From positions 32,264,793 through 32,328,792 of the forward strand of contig OY482854.1 of NCBI GenBank assembly GCA_960531495.1: a stretch of 64,000 nucleotides of DNA, in the 5' to 3' direction. Within the stretch, counting starts at the first letter, position 1, and every line of letters begins with the position of its first letter. The position numbers and the translations under genes were made by a program. The stretch is from Zeus faber (Eukaryota > Chordata > Actinopteri > Zeiformes > Zeidae). Below the pieces are notes generated by a model. That model ran no database searches. It was not told where the DNA came from and was given only the letters and a program-made list of their open reading frames with translations. Below, piece after piece: positions 44,384 to 57,500 of the stretch.

Positions 44384-47300
44384 AATACAGGTTTAACTCC
44401 TTTCATAAAGCTGCAGCTGGGCGACATATCGTTATGTGGATATCATGATATAATGATCCTTCATTCTGGATCTGGGAACGTGGTGACATGTTACATTTAT
44501 TTAAGCAGCACTGCAGTAAAGTCATCTATTGCTGTAAAGTAGGGCGGTTTCCTGAACTTCATAGACTGTTCTCATCAGTGGTCATCATATCCACTTTACT
44601 AATGATTTACATCTAGTTTTCACTGTCGTTGGCATCTGTGGCCTTGACAGGTGCGCCTCCGGTGCTTCTATACCAGACAGAGGTGGAGAACATTAATTTT
44701 AGGTTCTGCTGCTCCGCTCCACCTTGTTTGAGCCACATCCCTGTGCACTTCATTCACAGGCCTCCAGGGGGCCGTGGATCCCGGGTGGATGCCCCTGGCC
44801 TCGGTTCTCTTTTCTGTTTTGGATTTGAATGTGCACGGGAGATAGAACCTGGTTCTGAGATGAAGGAACCTGAATTCCAACGCAGTTCAAAACAACTACT
44901 CACCTTGAGCGCATCAATGAGCTGCACCTTCTTGGCGAGCAGCAGCTGGTGCTCCAGTTTGGGATGGATCATCTTCAGAGTGTGGCTCACTGACTCATCA
45001 TTAATATCTAAAAAAAAAAAAAAAAAAACCTCAGCGACATGAATTCATCTTTTGGATTTTCTATCCAACTTTCATACACAGATACGGGATGAAAGCGTTA
45101 TGACAGACCCACCGTATGAAATGTTTAAATTAATTTTCCGTTGCGTGGCCTCCTTGGAGAGCACGTCCGTCAGGATGGAGATGGTGGAGATATTGTCGGA
45201 CCTGAAGTGACCTTCCCCTTTGCTGGAAAGAAGTCAAAAAGGAGTCCTGGCTGTATTTCAAGGTCTCCACCCGTTTTTGGGGAACAGCGTCAATTATATG
45301 AAAGGTTCCACTTTGCTCTTAAATGAATATAAAGGGATGATAGCTCAGGAGGTAGAGCTGGTGGTCTAGTAATCTAAAGGTTGCTGGTTGGATCCCAGGC
45401 TCCTCCTGCTAGCATGCTGTAGTGTCCTTGAGCAAGACACTTAACCCCTAATTGCTCCTGATGGCTGCGTCCGTCGGTGATTGAACAATTTTAAGTCGCT
45501 TTGGATAAAAGCGTCTGATCAATGTAATGTAATTCTGTAAAATAAAACTTAAAATGAATGCAGATCATTGTTTTGAGGAGAACCATAAATAAATATGACC
45601 TGAAGTTAACGTAAAATATACACCTTCATTTTGAACTTTAGAAATGACTACTAGTATGTCAACTGTCCTCAAAGTCCAAATGAAAGAATCAACACGACGG
45701 ATTCACTGACTCCGAGTGTCAGGAAGTGATGCAGTGTATGTGTTACTATGGCAACCGACCAGTAGGAGGCCTCCAGCTGCGTGCCCAGGAAGGTGTTGTG
45801 GAAGTGGAAAGTGACGCTGTCTCCCGCCGGCGTTTTCTCTGGAACCTCAGGGAGACAGAACACGACCCAGGAGTGGATCTCCGCCAAGCTGAACTGACCC
45901 ACCAGGCTGAGCCGGCTCATGGGCCTGGACCGGGAGGAGAGTGTCAACAGAAGGACAGAACTGGAAAAGAAGGGAGTTCTGTTGTCCCTGGGGTCTCACC
46001 GGTCCTGGTCCACGCTGTGGGTCCTCTGGTGCAGGGACAGCGGTTTGATCTGGTAGCGTCGGACCTGGCAGGTCCGGGGCTGCAGGCGGGGGGTGACGTA
46101 GGCCTGCAGGGTGCCGTACTGGCCCTCGATGGAGCGCACCTGCACACCAACACGCCACCTGTCAGCCATTTTGTGTGCTCAGAGACCGCAGCTCAGAATG
46201 AGGAGAACACAAAACCAAGACCGGAAACATCCCAAAATACAAAGTGTCTCCGGCGTGAAAAGAGGAAACGTTAGTTGTGCGTCACCTTCAGCTCCAGACG
46301 CGTCATGTTGGCCTGGCAGCGGTACGTCGCCAGCAGGAAGTTCCCGTTGGGCTGCTGGGAGATCACGGTCAGACATTAATATCACATTTTAAAAGAATGT
46401 TGAATTTCTTTCTTGGCGCTGGTTGGAGGTGTCACCTGGGAGTCGCACTCGCTGAAGCTGACGACGGAAGAGTTCTTATCCACGTCCAGGAGGTCGATGG
46501 GAACGTCGCTCTGCGGGAACACAGGACACCATTCAAACTATATATTTATTATATTTTTGACTCATACCCCCATATATGCGACGATAATTTGGGGATGACT
46601 ATCGGTACTTTCACACAATGAATATTTAATAAACATCAGGAGTAATGTGGATATTATGAGCATTGGTGAGAAGAGTAGAACAGCCTATGAAGTAATGAAC
46701 TGCATCACTCCTTAAAGACATTTAACTTCATCACCCTGTTACCATGACAACATCTGCTCTCATATCACATCATATTATATCAGGGTCTTGGTGGCGGGTG
46801 GGGTTGAGGGTGAGACCTGCAGCAGCAGGTTGTCGATGGCGGTCTGGACCTCCAGCGTCAGGCTGTAGCTGGCGTCGTCCTGGCACAGCGTGAACTTGTC
46901 GTTGATGCTGAAGACGGGGACGGCGGAGACGGCGGTGCTGGACTGAGATGTCTGCTGGTGCTTCTCCCGACCCTGCACCACCTTGAGCTGCAGCTGCTCC
47001 AGCTCCGCCCTGCGACGGAGAGGAGGGAGGAGGTCAACACAGGGGATTATGGGTCATCGTATCAAGGGTCAATAGGTCAGACGTTCCTCCACATCCACAC
47101 TTCACCGACCACGACCACTTCCCCTGTTGCATTTGATGTTGAGCAACGTGCAGCCATGTTTGTTGTTTGTTCCTGCTCCACTGGAAATGTGTTTCCTGTT
47201 TCCTGCCCCTGTCCGTCCACTCAGTACTACTACTTCCTGTCTCTGAACGTCCTGCACCAAGACTCCAGATTGTTCAGTTCTTCTCCATACGACAAAATCT

Positions 47301-50105
47301 TAATCGCTTCAATTCTTATTAGCAATGAACCGACAACCGACTCATTGTCAGCATCCCTCACGTGAATCCTTACATATGTTTTTATTTTCTTCAGGATCTT
47401 TCTTAAACAGCTGCAGTTTCAACCTGGTTGGACGAGACTCTTTTGGATGTCGCTCAGTTTGTTTTCTTGGCTGCTACCTGAGAGCGGCCACCTTGGACTG
47501 CGTCTCCTTGCTCATCCTGACCTCGTCTCCGGGTCCTGCCTCGGCCTTCTGGGTCTCGGTGGTCAGACCGGTGACCCACCCTGGAGGAGAGAGCCAGCAG
47601 GAGGTCAAAGGTCACGCTGCTGCACTCAGTGTGGTTCACAGGGAACACATAATGGAGCCATGTATGACCATAAGGAAGACAGCACAGTCACCATGGAGAA
47701 GAACATTAAATACAAAAGACACAGTGTGTGCGTGTGCGTGTTGTGTAGTTTGTGTGTGTTGTGTAGTTTGTGTGTTTAAGTGTGACCTGTGTACGTCGCA
47801 GTGACGACCTCATCGTAAGCCTCCTTCCCCACACATCCACCCTGAATGGAGGTGACACTCTCGGACAAAACCTGGAGGGAGGCAGTCACACAGAGAACTT
47901 GTTTCTTTTAAACCAAATGTGACAGAAGTAACGATTTAACGGAAATATTTCAGTGGATTTGAAGCCTCCAAAGCTTCCAGAAGCTTCCAGGTGAAGCTGA
48001 AGATGAAGTTTCCAAACGTGGGTTTAGTCATGTTTTCACTTGAACAAACAGAATCAACTGGGACTCACGTGCTCGAATCGCAGCGTGGGTTCTCTGGAGG
48101 CGTCGAAGCCGTAGACCTCCACCGCTCCGTCGTCGCGGCCGACCAGCAGGTCGTCCACACCGTCCCCGAGGAGGTCGAAGGAGTCCACGCACAGGACGCC
48201 TGTGGGGAGGGGGACAGTGTGAGATCCACCACCAACGCCTCCATCTCACCACCTCCACCACCTCCGTCCGTTACCTCCTTTCTTCCTGTCGCTGTCGATC
48301 TCCCACTGGGTCACAGCCGACGTCTCGCCGATCTTCACCGATCCGATTTTGCCATCGGTGGTTCCGTAGAGAACCTGGTCACCTGCGGAAGAAAACTGAG
48401 CTGAGAAGTTGAAGCCAAGTCTCCCCCCCGTGGCTTGTTTCTAACAAAGGAAACTGTGAAATGCACACGAGCGGTAATCTATGAAGTGAAAATCCATCCC
48501 ATATTTGACACTTTATCTAACACGGAGCTGTTCAACAAATATCCACTCAGTGTTTGAGTGTTGTGCATGTGCTGCCTCCAGTGTCGGTGGCAGGGTCCGC
48601 CACCACCTTTCAACAAGTCAGCGCAGCCTCAAAAGCAGTGGAGCTGTGTGTGGTCAGTGAACTGTCCATGCAGATGAAAGTTCACAGAAAGCAACAAACA
48701 ACATCCAAACCATCGTGAGTGACCACGAAAAACAACAAATCAATGGATCAGAAGAAGAACGGAGAAAAGAAAGTGACGAGGACGAGGGAACATGGATGAT
48801 GGAGAAAAAGTATTTTGAATGGAATTCTGGGACTTGGAGTGAAATCCACCTGCAGACGATCTGATGGAGTGACACTCTGATAAACATTTAAAGGAAAGGG
48901 GGGGGGAGCATGAATATGTGCCATTTACCTCCATCCTTGTTGTAGAGCTCTAAGACGGACGGAGGTCCAGGAACTTCCACCTCGTAGGCGAGCTCCGACC
49001 CCTGTGGAGCACAACGTTCAACACTGAAGGAAAAGGAGCGTTTTTTAACGGAGAGTTCTGCCGTGACCTCTGACCTTGAGGACCCGGAGCACGCGGTCCT
49101 GGCAGGCCAGCACGGGGACCGGCTGGGCCTGGTTCCCCGGGGACGCGCACGTGATGTCGTTGATCTTGTCCCCAGACAGGAAGTAGTCCTGGTCCTTGCA
49201 GTCGCAGTAGTGGTTGTACACGTAGCTCGCACACACAAACAGGTCGGCGCCGGAGACGTGCCTTGGAGGCGGAGCAGAGTTTGGTTGTGAGACGCACGCG
49301 GCATCGTCTCTGAAGGTACCAAGGCTTTTACAGCACCACTGTCAGAGATGTTATTCTTTCTCTTTGTTATTGAATGGATCTGAGAATCAAAGATGGCACT
49401 GGTTCGATACCCAGCATGGTTATCGCGCCGATAGCAGCAAAAATCAAAGCAAAAATACTAGATCAAACAAAAAGTCTGAATTTGATCCATCCTCTAAGAT
49501 TACGAACTTTCGGGAGAGACAAACAGAGCTTTCAGCGTGGCAGCCCCAACCCTCTGGAACTCTCTCCCTCCCGTAATCCGTAACGCACCGACCCTGGACA
49601 CTTTCAAAACAACCCTCAAGAACTCTGTATTGTACACTGTGTACAATAACAAGTATCTCATCTCATCAATTCCCTCACCTATATACTATATTTATTTAAT
49701 CATTTATTTATTTATTCATTTATAAAGCCTTATCAGTCCCACAACAGGGAAAGAGTATCTAGGAGCAGTGGCTGCCATGTAGAGCACCCGGGGATACAAT
49801 ATATACACTATATACAAGATATACACTATATATACTTTAAACACTATATATACTATATACACTATACAGTTTATACTATATACACTATATATACTATATA
49901 TACTACATACAATGGCCACGCCCTCTTAGTGTGAAATAACACGGGTTCTTGCTTATCCACCAACTGGCTTAATGACCTGCTGGGTGCTAGGAACAGAACT
50001 TATCGTTAAGTGAGAAGTACCTGTATTAAGATTATATATGTATATATATATAACTCGGTTGTTTAGTAAGGAGTACCTGTATTAATATGATATATATACA
50101 GTATG

Positions 50106-50141
<36 letters not shown>

Positions 50142-52839
50142 AGGAGTACCTGTATTATTATTATATATGTGTATATATATATATATATAACTCAGTTGTT
50201 TAGTAAGGAGTACCTGTATTAATATTATATATGTGTATATATATATATAACTCAGTTGTTTAGTAAGGAGTACCTGTATTAATATTATATATGTGTATAT
50301 ATATATATATAACTCAGTTGTTTAGTAAGGAGTACCTGTATTAATATTATATATGTGTATATATATATATATAACTCAGTTGTTTAGTAAGGAGTACCTG
50401 TATTAATATTATATATGTGTGTATATATATATATATAACTCAGTTGTTTAGTAAGGAGTACCTGTATTAATATTATAAATGTGTATATCTCTAACTCAGT
50501 TGTTTAGTAAGGAGTACCTGTATTAATATTATAAATGTGTATATCTCTAACTCAGTTGTTTAGTAAGGAGTACCTGTATTAATATTATAAATGTGTATAT
50601 CTCTAACTCAGTTGTTTAGAAAGGAGTACCTGTATTTAGTTCTTTTTGTCAAAAGGTTTTACTGAATAAAGCAAAGTATAAAGTAGTGTTTGGTACAAGT
50701 GGGTTGTTGTCTTTGTATTACTTCTTGTAAGGTAGTGAAGTGTTCATAAACATTTTCAGTTTATAAGGTGTTAACGGGAAAAGATATCAGGTTGATATTG
50801 ATTTCGGTGGATAATCTAAATGTCCGTGCTGTTATTGGAAAGGAGAAGGTGGTGTCCCACCGGTTGAAGGTGAAGATGAAAGGGTTTTGAAAAGAAAAAG
50901 AGTAAAAAGCCAATCCAACGCTGTCAGGCATGGCTGTACGGTAAAAAGGAAGTCAAGTGGAGTACTTCCCGTGCGGTGCGCGAGGCGCTCACATGGCGTT
51001 GATGCTCTCCGTGAGGTTGGCCTCGAACGTCAGGAACTGTTTTCCCTTCTTGGTGAAGCCTCGCACCTCTGAGCCGCAGCAGACGAAGATCTTTTCCTGC
51101 GGCGTCCCCAGCGCCCCGCCCAGGTCCAGCCGGCTGACCCTGCGGCCAGGCAGCGTCTTGAAGACCGGCTGCGAAGGAGGAGCAGGAGGAGGAGCAAGAG
51201 AAGGAGGAAGAGGAGCAACAGGAGCAGGAGAAGGAGGAGGAGCAGCAGGAGAAGCTGTCAACATGTGAGTTTCACTGAGTACAGTAGAGGGTGAGAGCAG
51301 GAACCCACCAGCGGCTCGCCCTTCTTCATCGCAAAACATGTGAGGATCCCATCGTGATCCGCAACGGCGACCTGCGAGGAGGAGAACCCGAGATCAGACA
51401 GAACTCTGCACAGGCTGCCGGGAGGGTTAGACCCTGAGGAGCCACCGCGTATTGGATTATACATGTGAGAAATAATACGAGTGGAAAGACTTCACAGATA
51501 TATACAAAATATTCTAAGGATATATTACCGGCATTACTTATTTCTCTATTATTCACATACATTTCATTTACTATCTGTAAATATTTATTCGAAAATAAAT
51601 GGATATACTTTATGCAATATATGAATCCTAGGTGTTTATTGTATATTCCACACATCTTCTGGAAGCCATTGTTCATTCTTAAGTGCATTTAATGGTTTAT
51701 GGTCAGGCTAGGGTATATTGAAAATGTTTCCCATCTTTTCATTAATTCTAGTTTTATGTATTTCTAATTTATCCTTGATTTCTGGCTTATATGAGTATTT
51801 ATGAATTCTAGGTTTGCTCTTATTGTCTATCAGTAGGTTATTGTAATTGCTTATTTTATTGTTTATATTTAGCTTTAGTTTTATTGTTTATCTCCAAGTT
51901 TATCCTTAGCTTTACTGGATATGGCAATTTTTTCAGGTGATCCTCAGGATTATTGCATATTGCTGTTAGATTTTTTTTTCTGTTGGTATTGTTATGTTAT
52001 ATTGCCCATTTTTGATGCGAGCTGCTGTGACATTGCAATTTCATTCTGGGGACTAATAAAGTATATATACAGTACATCTATCCATCTATCATCTATCTAT
52101 TTATTGTGTGATACATTAATAATGTATTGATCCCAAGTTATATTACAATGAGGAAACTAATAAAATCCATGTTTCAGCGTTAGAGCCAAAAGCAATAGGA
52201 TTCTCAAGTCGCAGTTCAGTTTAGTCTGTTTCACAAAGTCCATCCAATTGTTCTGTCGCCATAGTTTATGAACTATGACCAAACAAACTATGAATCAAAC
52301 ATCCCTGCAGGTCCAGGGCGTGTCAGGCAGGTGGAGATAAGTTTCTGTATTTAAAGCCAGTTGGAGCTCAGTGTCAGCTCTCGGCATCAGTTGAAAACGG
52401 TGAAAATAGTGTGAGAATAGTTCAGATAAAAACCTGGAATTTCAATAGATCAGACTTCCCTGCATGGAAGGTGTAAGGATTGGATGTTATTCCAAATGCA
52501 GTTCTGTGTCAGAGGTAATACATCACCTGCAGTTCCCACACTCGTACCTTTTGTGTGGCTTTTTTCCCAGAAGATGGAAGAAGCCTCATGGTTTTCTGGG
52601 ATGTCACACCCACCTGGGAACACAAAGACAGGATCCTTCACCATGACACACAGTTGTACACAAGCAGAGAAGGGGAGTCCAGGTTGAAATAGAAAACACT
52701 CCCCAGCGCTTGGAGCCAGTGATCTGGACGTGTTGTTATGTTTAGCTTCATACGTTGACAGTCCTCAGTGTTTACAACGACCAGTGTGACGTCATCCTGT
52801 CACCTGTATGTAGTCCACTCTGTTCAGGTGGATCTCCAT
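43623..52839 (-). CDS. bbs7: Bardet-Biedl syndrome 7 protein
   Basis: BBSome subunit that moves membrane cargo to and from cilia. Nineteen exons: 52804-52839, 52548-52613, 51309-51371, 50993-51168, 49075-49261, 48929-49001, 48275-48382, 48069-48199, 47787-47871, 47478-47580, 46817-47009, 46436-46510, 46286-46354, 46000-46139, 45760-45924, 45113-45222, 44904-45007, 44195-44318, 43623-43750. The sum is 2136 nt, giving 711 aa (human 715), with phases consistent throughout. It starts [12 protein letters not shown]. The N-terminal beta-propeller (about 1-330) includes [14 protein letters not shown] and [14 protein letters not shown] coiled coil lies near 332-362, followed by an appendage-like domain with [12 protein letters not shown] (about 520) and a helical C-terminus ending L-L-N-F-F-Q. 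No truncation is seen. Confidence 0.97.
44329..44380. repeat. (AG)n microsatellite forming the bbs7 exon 18 pyrimidine tract
   Basis: 26 AG units. In the transcript it is (CU)n ending 10 nt before the acceptor of the 44195-44318 exon. Confidence 0.97.
45337..45536 (+). mobile_element. tRNA-derived SINE
   Basis: Head gggatgatagctcaggaggt (A box) and ggttggatccc (B box), then gtgtccttgagcaagacact and the tail gtcgctttggataaaagcgt ending taatgtaa. Lies in a bbs7 intron, antisense to the gene. An inverted copy is at 62272-62487. Confidence 0.88.
49380..49640 (+). mobile_element. LINE (L2-like) ORF2 C-terminal fragment
   Basis: Encodes [13 protein letters not shown] and [10 protein letters not shown] (49538-49650), the typical C-terminal end of L2/CR1 ORF2. 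5'-truncated and frame-shifted, within bbs7 intron 4. Confidence 0.75.
49796..49912. repeat. TATATAC/ACTATA-rich tract
   Basis: Low-complexity TA-rich repeat in bbs7 intron 4. Confidence 0.9.
50030..50640. repeat. ~60-bp minisatellite in bbs7 intron 4
   Basis: About nine copies of a unit containing aactcagttgtttagtaagg, agtacctgtattaatattat and a (TA)n stretch. The first copies have long TA runs and the last three a shorter, more uniform form (atgtgtatatctct). Confidence 0.97.
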
Positions 52840-53191
52840 CCTCAGGTCCGGGAAACAAGACGTAAAAAGAAAAGCTCTCCTCAATGACAACTGCTCCTGC
52901 TATGCTCCTCTTCTCCTTCTGGAACAATATGCAGTTACAAGGTTAGAAATATCCACAGACTGAGGGGAATGAGGATTAGCCACAGGATTAGCGGCTAGCT
53001 TCGCATGCTAACGTTAGCCAATATTCCCTCAAAGTCAATTTCAAACATTAAAAGAACAAAACAGGTAAAGACAACAACAACAACAACCTCGCGGATGAGT
53101 TTGGTGGAACTCGGGTGAATGAACACGTTGAGTTGAAGGGTTAAATGAGTCAAATCACCGCTGTATTGAGGAGCGCGTCAGGTCAGTGCTC

Positions 53192-53319
53192 GTTGCCAAT
53201 GGCAACGGAGCTGCACACGCTTCAACGTCATTGGTTGAGCGCGAACGGCGCAGGCAAGCCAAAGGTGGTTTCTGATTGGATGGCCGCGTCAGCCTGGGTC
53301 ACGTCTCGTCTCCGATTGG
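53192..53319 (-). promoter_or_regulatory. bbs7: bbs7 promoter: RFX X-box and CCAAT boxes
   Basis: GTTGCC-AAT-GGCAAC (53192-53206) fits the RFX X-box form GTNRCC-N(0-3)-RGYAAC and is a perfect inverted repeat apart from the spacer. Three CCAAT boxes on the gene strand (53230-53234, 53275-53279, 53315-53319) are spaced about 40-45 bp apart. The region is GC-rich and 350-480 bp before the bbs7 ATG. RFX factors drive cilium genes, which fits BBSome function. Confidence 0.65.
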
Positions 53320-53399
53320 CTCGCAGTATTAGCGCAGCCCCGCCTCCTCAGTCGCCCCTCTGGTGCTCTGTTCTGGAGGTTGTTGTCTTGATAAAGTAC

Positions 53400-54563
53400 A
53401 TTTCATATTCAGGGACAAAGTTTTTACACAAGGTATAAAACACATGACAAAAGCAAAAGAGAATAAAATAAAGAAATAACATAACAAAAAAAAACGGTCA
53501 ACACAACTTAAAACAGGCCAACACAAAATCCAGATTTCCAGTTTCCTCCTTCCTCTGTTCATCGCTCATTTTCCCCATTCACTCTGTCCTGTTAATATTT
53601 TTAATTACTTCGCAATGCATAAGTAATTTGACAGTTCAGCCAAAAGTTTGTTGAATGTTAAAGTTTGAAAGAGCTGAATTAGATTCATTTATTCGACGAG
53701 TTATAACTGGAAATGTGAACCGCATGAATATCACTTCAACAATGAACAGCTTATTTTAATATTTTATTCAATTAATTAAAAGGATCATTTGGATTTCTAC
53801 AAACACCATGTACCTATATGCCAAGACATTTAACATGAAACCAGAACATGCAAAATGCCAAAATCTACAATAGCAACAACTTAGCTGAACTGAATAAAAA
53901 TTCCAAGACGTTTTCTGAAAATGTAAATCCAGAACGGATGCAAAAGCAGCACCGTGTTCCTCCTGACTGCACAGCGTGTGGACGTTGTACCTTCAAATTG
54001 TCTCTAAAATACAGCAAAAACCTGGTTTGTGACACACCTACCGACATCAATGCATTTAAATTAGAAAGTTAAGAGGCATTTATAGAAAGTTTATGTAAGA
54101 CAAGTCATTAAATCCAACGCCTGGACAGAAAAATGAGACCTCATCTTCCAGCCACGATGCATTGGCAGAAAAACAGTTATAAAAAACAAAACATATGCAA
54201 CTATCTAGACTACATTTTTATTTAAATAAATCTCTGAAAGTTAATTTTGTAATCGAGTAAGCAATCTTCTTGAATAAATAAGATAATAAAAAAGGGAGTG
54301 GAAGCGGTCACTCCTCATCGCCGCCGGAGCTGCTTCAGTGTGGGGGCGCGTCCAGCAGAACGAGGTCAGAACATTAAAAAAAAATAATAATAAAAATGAA
54401 GAAATGATCAACAGCTCAGTGCACCGAGAGGCAGGAACACACCGCGTTAACATTCAACGCTTCCCCTCTCAAAGTTTATGCTGCATCTCTCAGCGGATGC
54501 AAAACAAACTAAACGTAAAAAAACAAAAAAATTCATGTTGCGTGTGGAGGGGGCGGAGCTCAG
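53400..54563. other. Gene-free stretch, likely tmem33 3' UTR
   Basis: AT-rich region downstream of the tmem33 stop. A minus-strand AATAAA (plus tttatt at 53763-53768) is a candidate polyadenylation signal. No other exon recognised. Confidence 0.45.
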
Positions 54564-57500
54564 CTAGACCCCCGTGGGCGCCAGGCGGCTGATGAAGGCG
54601 ATGCTGCTGAGGCACATCCTCCTGAAGAACGCAGGGCAGCTGGGCTTCATGATGAAGTGTTCCAGAAGGATCCGTAGCTCTGTGAACAGCGTGCTGGGGA
54701 GACAGAGTCAGGACTTACGTCTCTCGACCTCATGAGAAAACACGCTAAATAACAACTCAGTTAAATTCATTCAGAGTCGGCGTCGCTCGTTCGTTCCGTT
54801 TGACTCTGTAACCGGAGCTCGACACACGCTGAGCAGAGTCTGGTTGAAAGAACAGCACCGCCAGCAGGAGGAGCTGTGGCCACACGTGCACACAGACCAG
54901 CAGCTCGTTCCAGTTCAACTTTATTTAACCCTTTGAGCAGTTGGAGAGTTGTTAATGGTGAAATGAGTCACCGCTTCAGTTTGACCCGCACGCTGAAACG
55001 TTCATCACGTGTCTGATTCTAAAGCTGTGTCATGAAATTGTAATGAAATATAGATGAATAATATCAGAAATACATAATATATAATACAACAGAAATATAA
55101 GCGTATGGCGGCAAAACTGTTTAATATTCCATAATTATTGAAGAACGAGCCAGAGTTCAGTGAGTCACCGTCTGACTGAATGTGTTTTAGGTTTTATCAT
55201 GTTGATATGAACCCTTCTCAGGTTATTTGTGTTTTGTTCCATTTCTCACCGGCAGTACGGGTTTCTTCTAGACGTGTAGCGCAGCGTGAGGAACCTGTAG
55301 TAGATGAAGGGCTGCAGGAGACTCCCCTGACCGCTGCACAGAGGACAGCACGTGTATATTAAAAACATCCAAATATATCTGTTTAGATATAGTCATATCC
55401 ATCAGTTCTTTATATCCATAACAGTTGCTATCCCTGTGAGGAACTGACAGTTTCCATCCCATTTCGTTTTAACAAAGTGGTGAATAAATCCAACTCTGAA
55501 AATAACATCTTCCAAAAACTGCTATCTCACTACTATTGACGTGTAAATCTTCATTATTCTGGATCAACAGGTACCAGGAGGTGAATGCTCTGTTCACCCC
55601 TGATCAGAATGATTGACAGAACACCAATATGATCCATAACCGCACCTGAAGAACATGAAGACGGTGGCGGGCATGAGAAAGATCTCGTTGCAGGCGATGA
55701 ACTTGAGGATGTTCTGCTGGTTGGAGGTCAGTTTGTCCAGGAAGTTCCTGATGAAGGGGAGGCTGGCAGGACCCAGCGACTGCAGAGCCACAACAAGCAA
55801 AACATTTAAACATAGTTTAACATTAAATCAACTGTTCAAACTCTACGAAAAAAAATGAAAAGTTAAAGACTTCAGTTAGTATATTTGATGACTGCAATGT
55901 TTACTTTAAAAACACAAAACAATAAACGTTGAATAGGACCAACAAAAACAATTTAATGAACACGCTTCCCCTTTCTTGATAACACTCTTCAAAATTGAAA
56001 CACGGATGTAATCAAACAGGATCTCTCAATTATAAAATGATTCAACTTCTTGGCAACCAACAGCTGATGCATGATTGGCAACTTTTTTTTCATTACACAT
56101 GTTCTGTGCACTTTGGCTTTAGACTTCACTTGCAGAGCAGATTTAACAATATATTTTAAATACACATCCATTAAATACACTCAGCCACAAAATTAAACCA
56201 GTGACAGGTGAAGTGAATATATACATTTATAGATATATATAGTGTTATATATTATTATTATTATTATTATATAGTGTTATATATAATTATATATATATAT
56301 GATGCAGCAGGTGAAGAGTGAGTTGCTGAAGTTGATGTGTTGAAGCAGCTTAAGAAACTGAGCCACTTTGACAAGGAGCACATTGTGATGCTGGACGACT
56401 GGGTCAGAGCATCTCCACAAGCACAGGTCTTGTGGCTGTTCCCGCTGTGCAGTGGTTACTACCTAAAGTGTCCGAGGAAGGACGACCGCTGAACCGGTCA
56501 TGGGGCCCAAGGCTCATTGATGCACGTGGGGAGCCAGGTCTAGTCTGTCTGGTTCGATTCCACAGAAGAACTACTGCAGCACAAAGTGGTGAAAAAGTGA
56601 ATGGTGCTATGATAGAAAGGTCTGAGGTTTGAGACCCCTGGTCCAGATACTGAAGCATCACTGGAATTCTGCGCAGGAATACATGTGTCAAAGTAAACAT
56701 TTGTCTGAACATTAAAATAAATCTGTGACTAGATGACTTTTGGACTCTTAGCTGTGCTGCTGTAGTTTCAGCCTATTTTCTCTTACTAAAGCTTGGTCGG
56801 TGTATCTCTGTGGATACCAACCAACATGATATTTACTGTTAATCTGATTTTTTGTAAACCGTGAATTTTAATTTATCCAGCAGTGTCATTTTGGTTCCCA
56901 CGTACGGAAATGTGTGCGGGTCTGATCAAGTTCGTGGAGGCAACTAAAGTAACAATATCCCATAATTGGGACTTTGAGGCGACCAACATGAGCTGTACTT
57001 ACATCAAGAACTTTCTTTGTGTAGGTTGTTGCATGAAGCAAAGAGAAGAGGAAGACGGGGAAGATGCTCACTGAGCAACGTTAAGATTGAAACAGACTGA
57101 ATAAAACACCAACCTTGACTCTACTAGTTCAAGGTTAAACAGTGACAGTTGAATAAAACACCAACCTTGACTCTACTAGTTCAAGGTTAAACAGTGACTA
57201 GCTGAGGCCTGGATGGGCCTGGATCTACACTGTGAGGGTAGGATACTGGTGATGGGGTAGGAGTTGACCAGGATCAGGGAGTAGAGCAGGTAGTGGCAGC
57301 TGTCCTCCTGCAACGCCTGAGCCAGGAACGCTCTGCTCAACTGGAAGTGCGGCAGCCGCTGGTGCAGCCGGAGGGCGCTGGTGAGGGCATTGGCCAGCAG
57401 GGCACGCTGGTAGAAGTTGGCAGCCGCTTGAGGACTGAAAAGAGATGAGCTGTGAATATCTAGGAAAATATAAAGGCTTCTAGAAACAGTCACAGGGGAA

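Noticed and set aside
45337..45400. tRNA gene
   Set aside because: tRNA-like head of a SINE with the family tail; an inverted copy is at 62487.
50030..50640. CRISPR-like array of regularly spaced repeats
   Set aside because: Eukaryotic intron; the whole unit repeats, without unique spacers.
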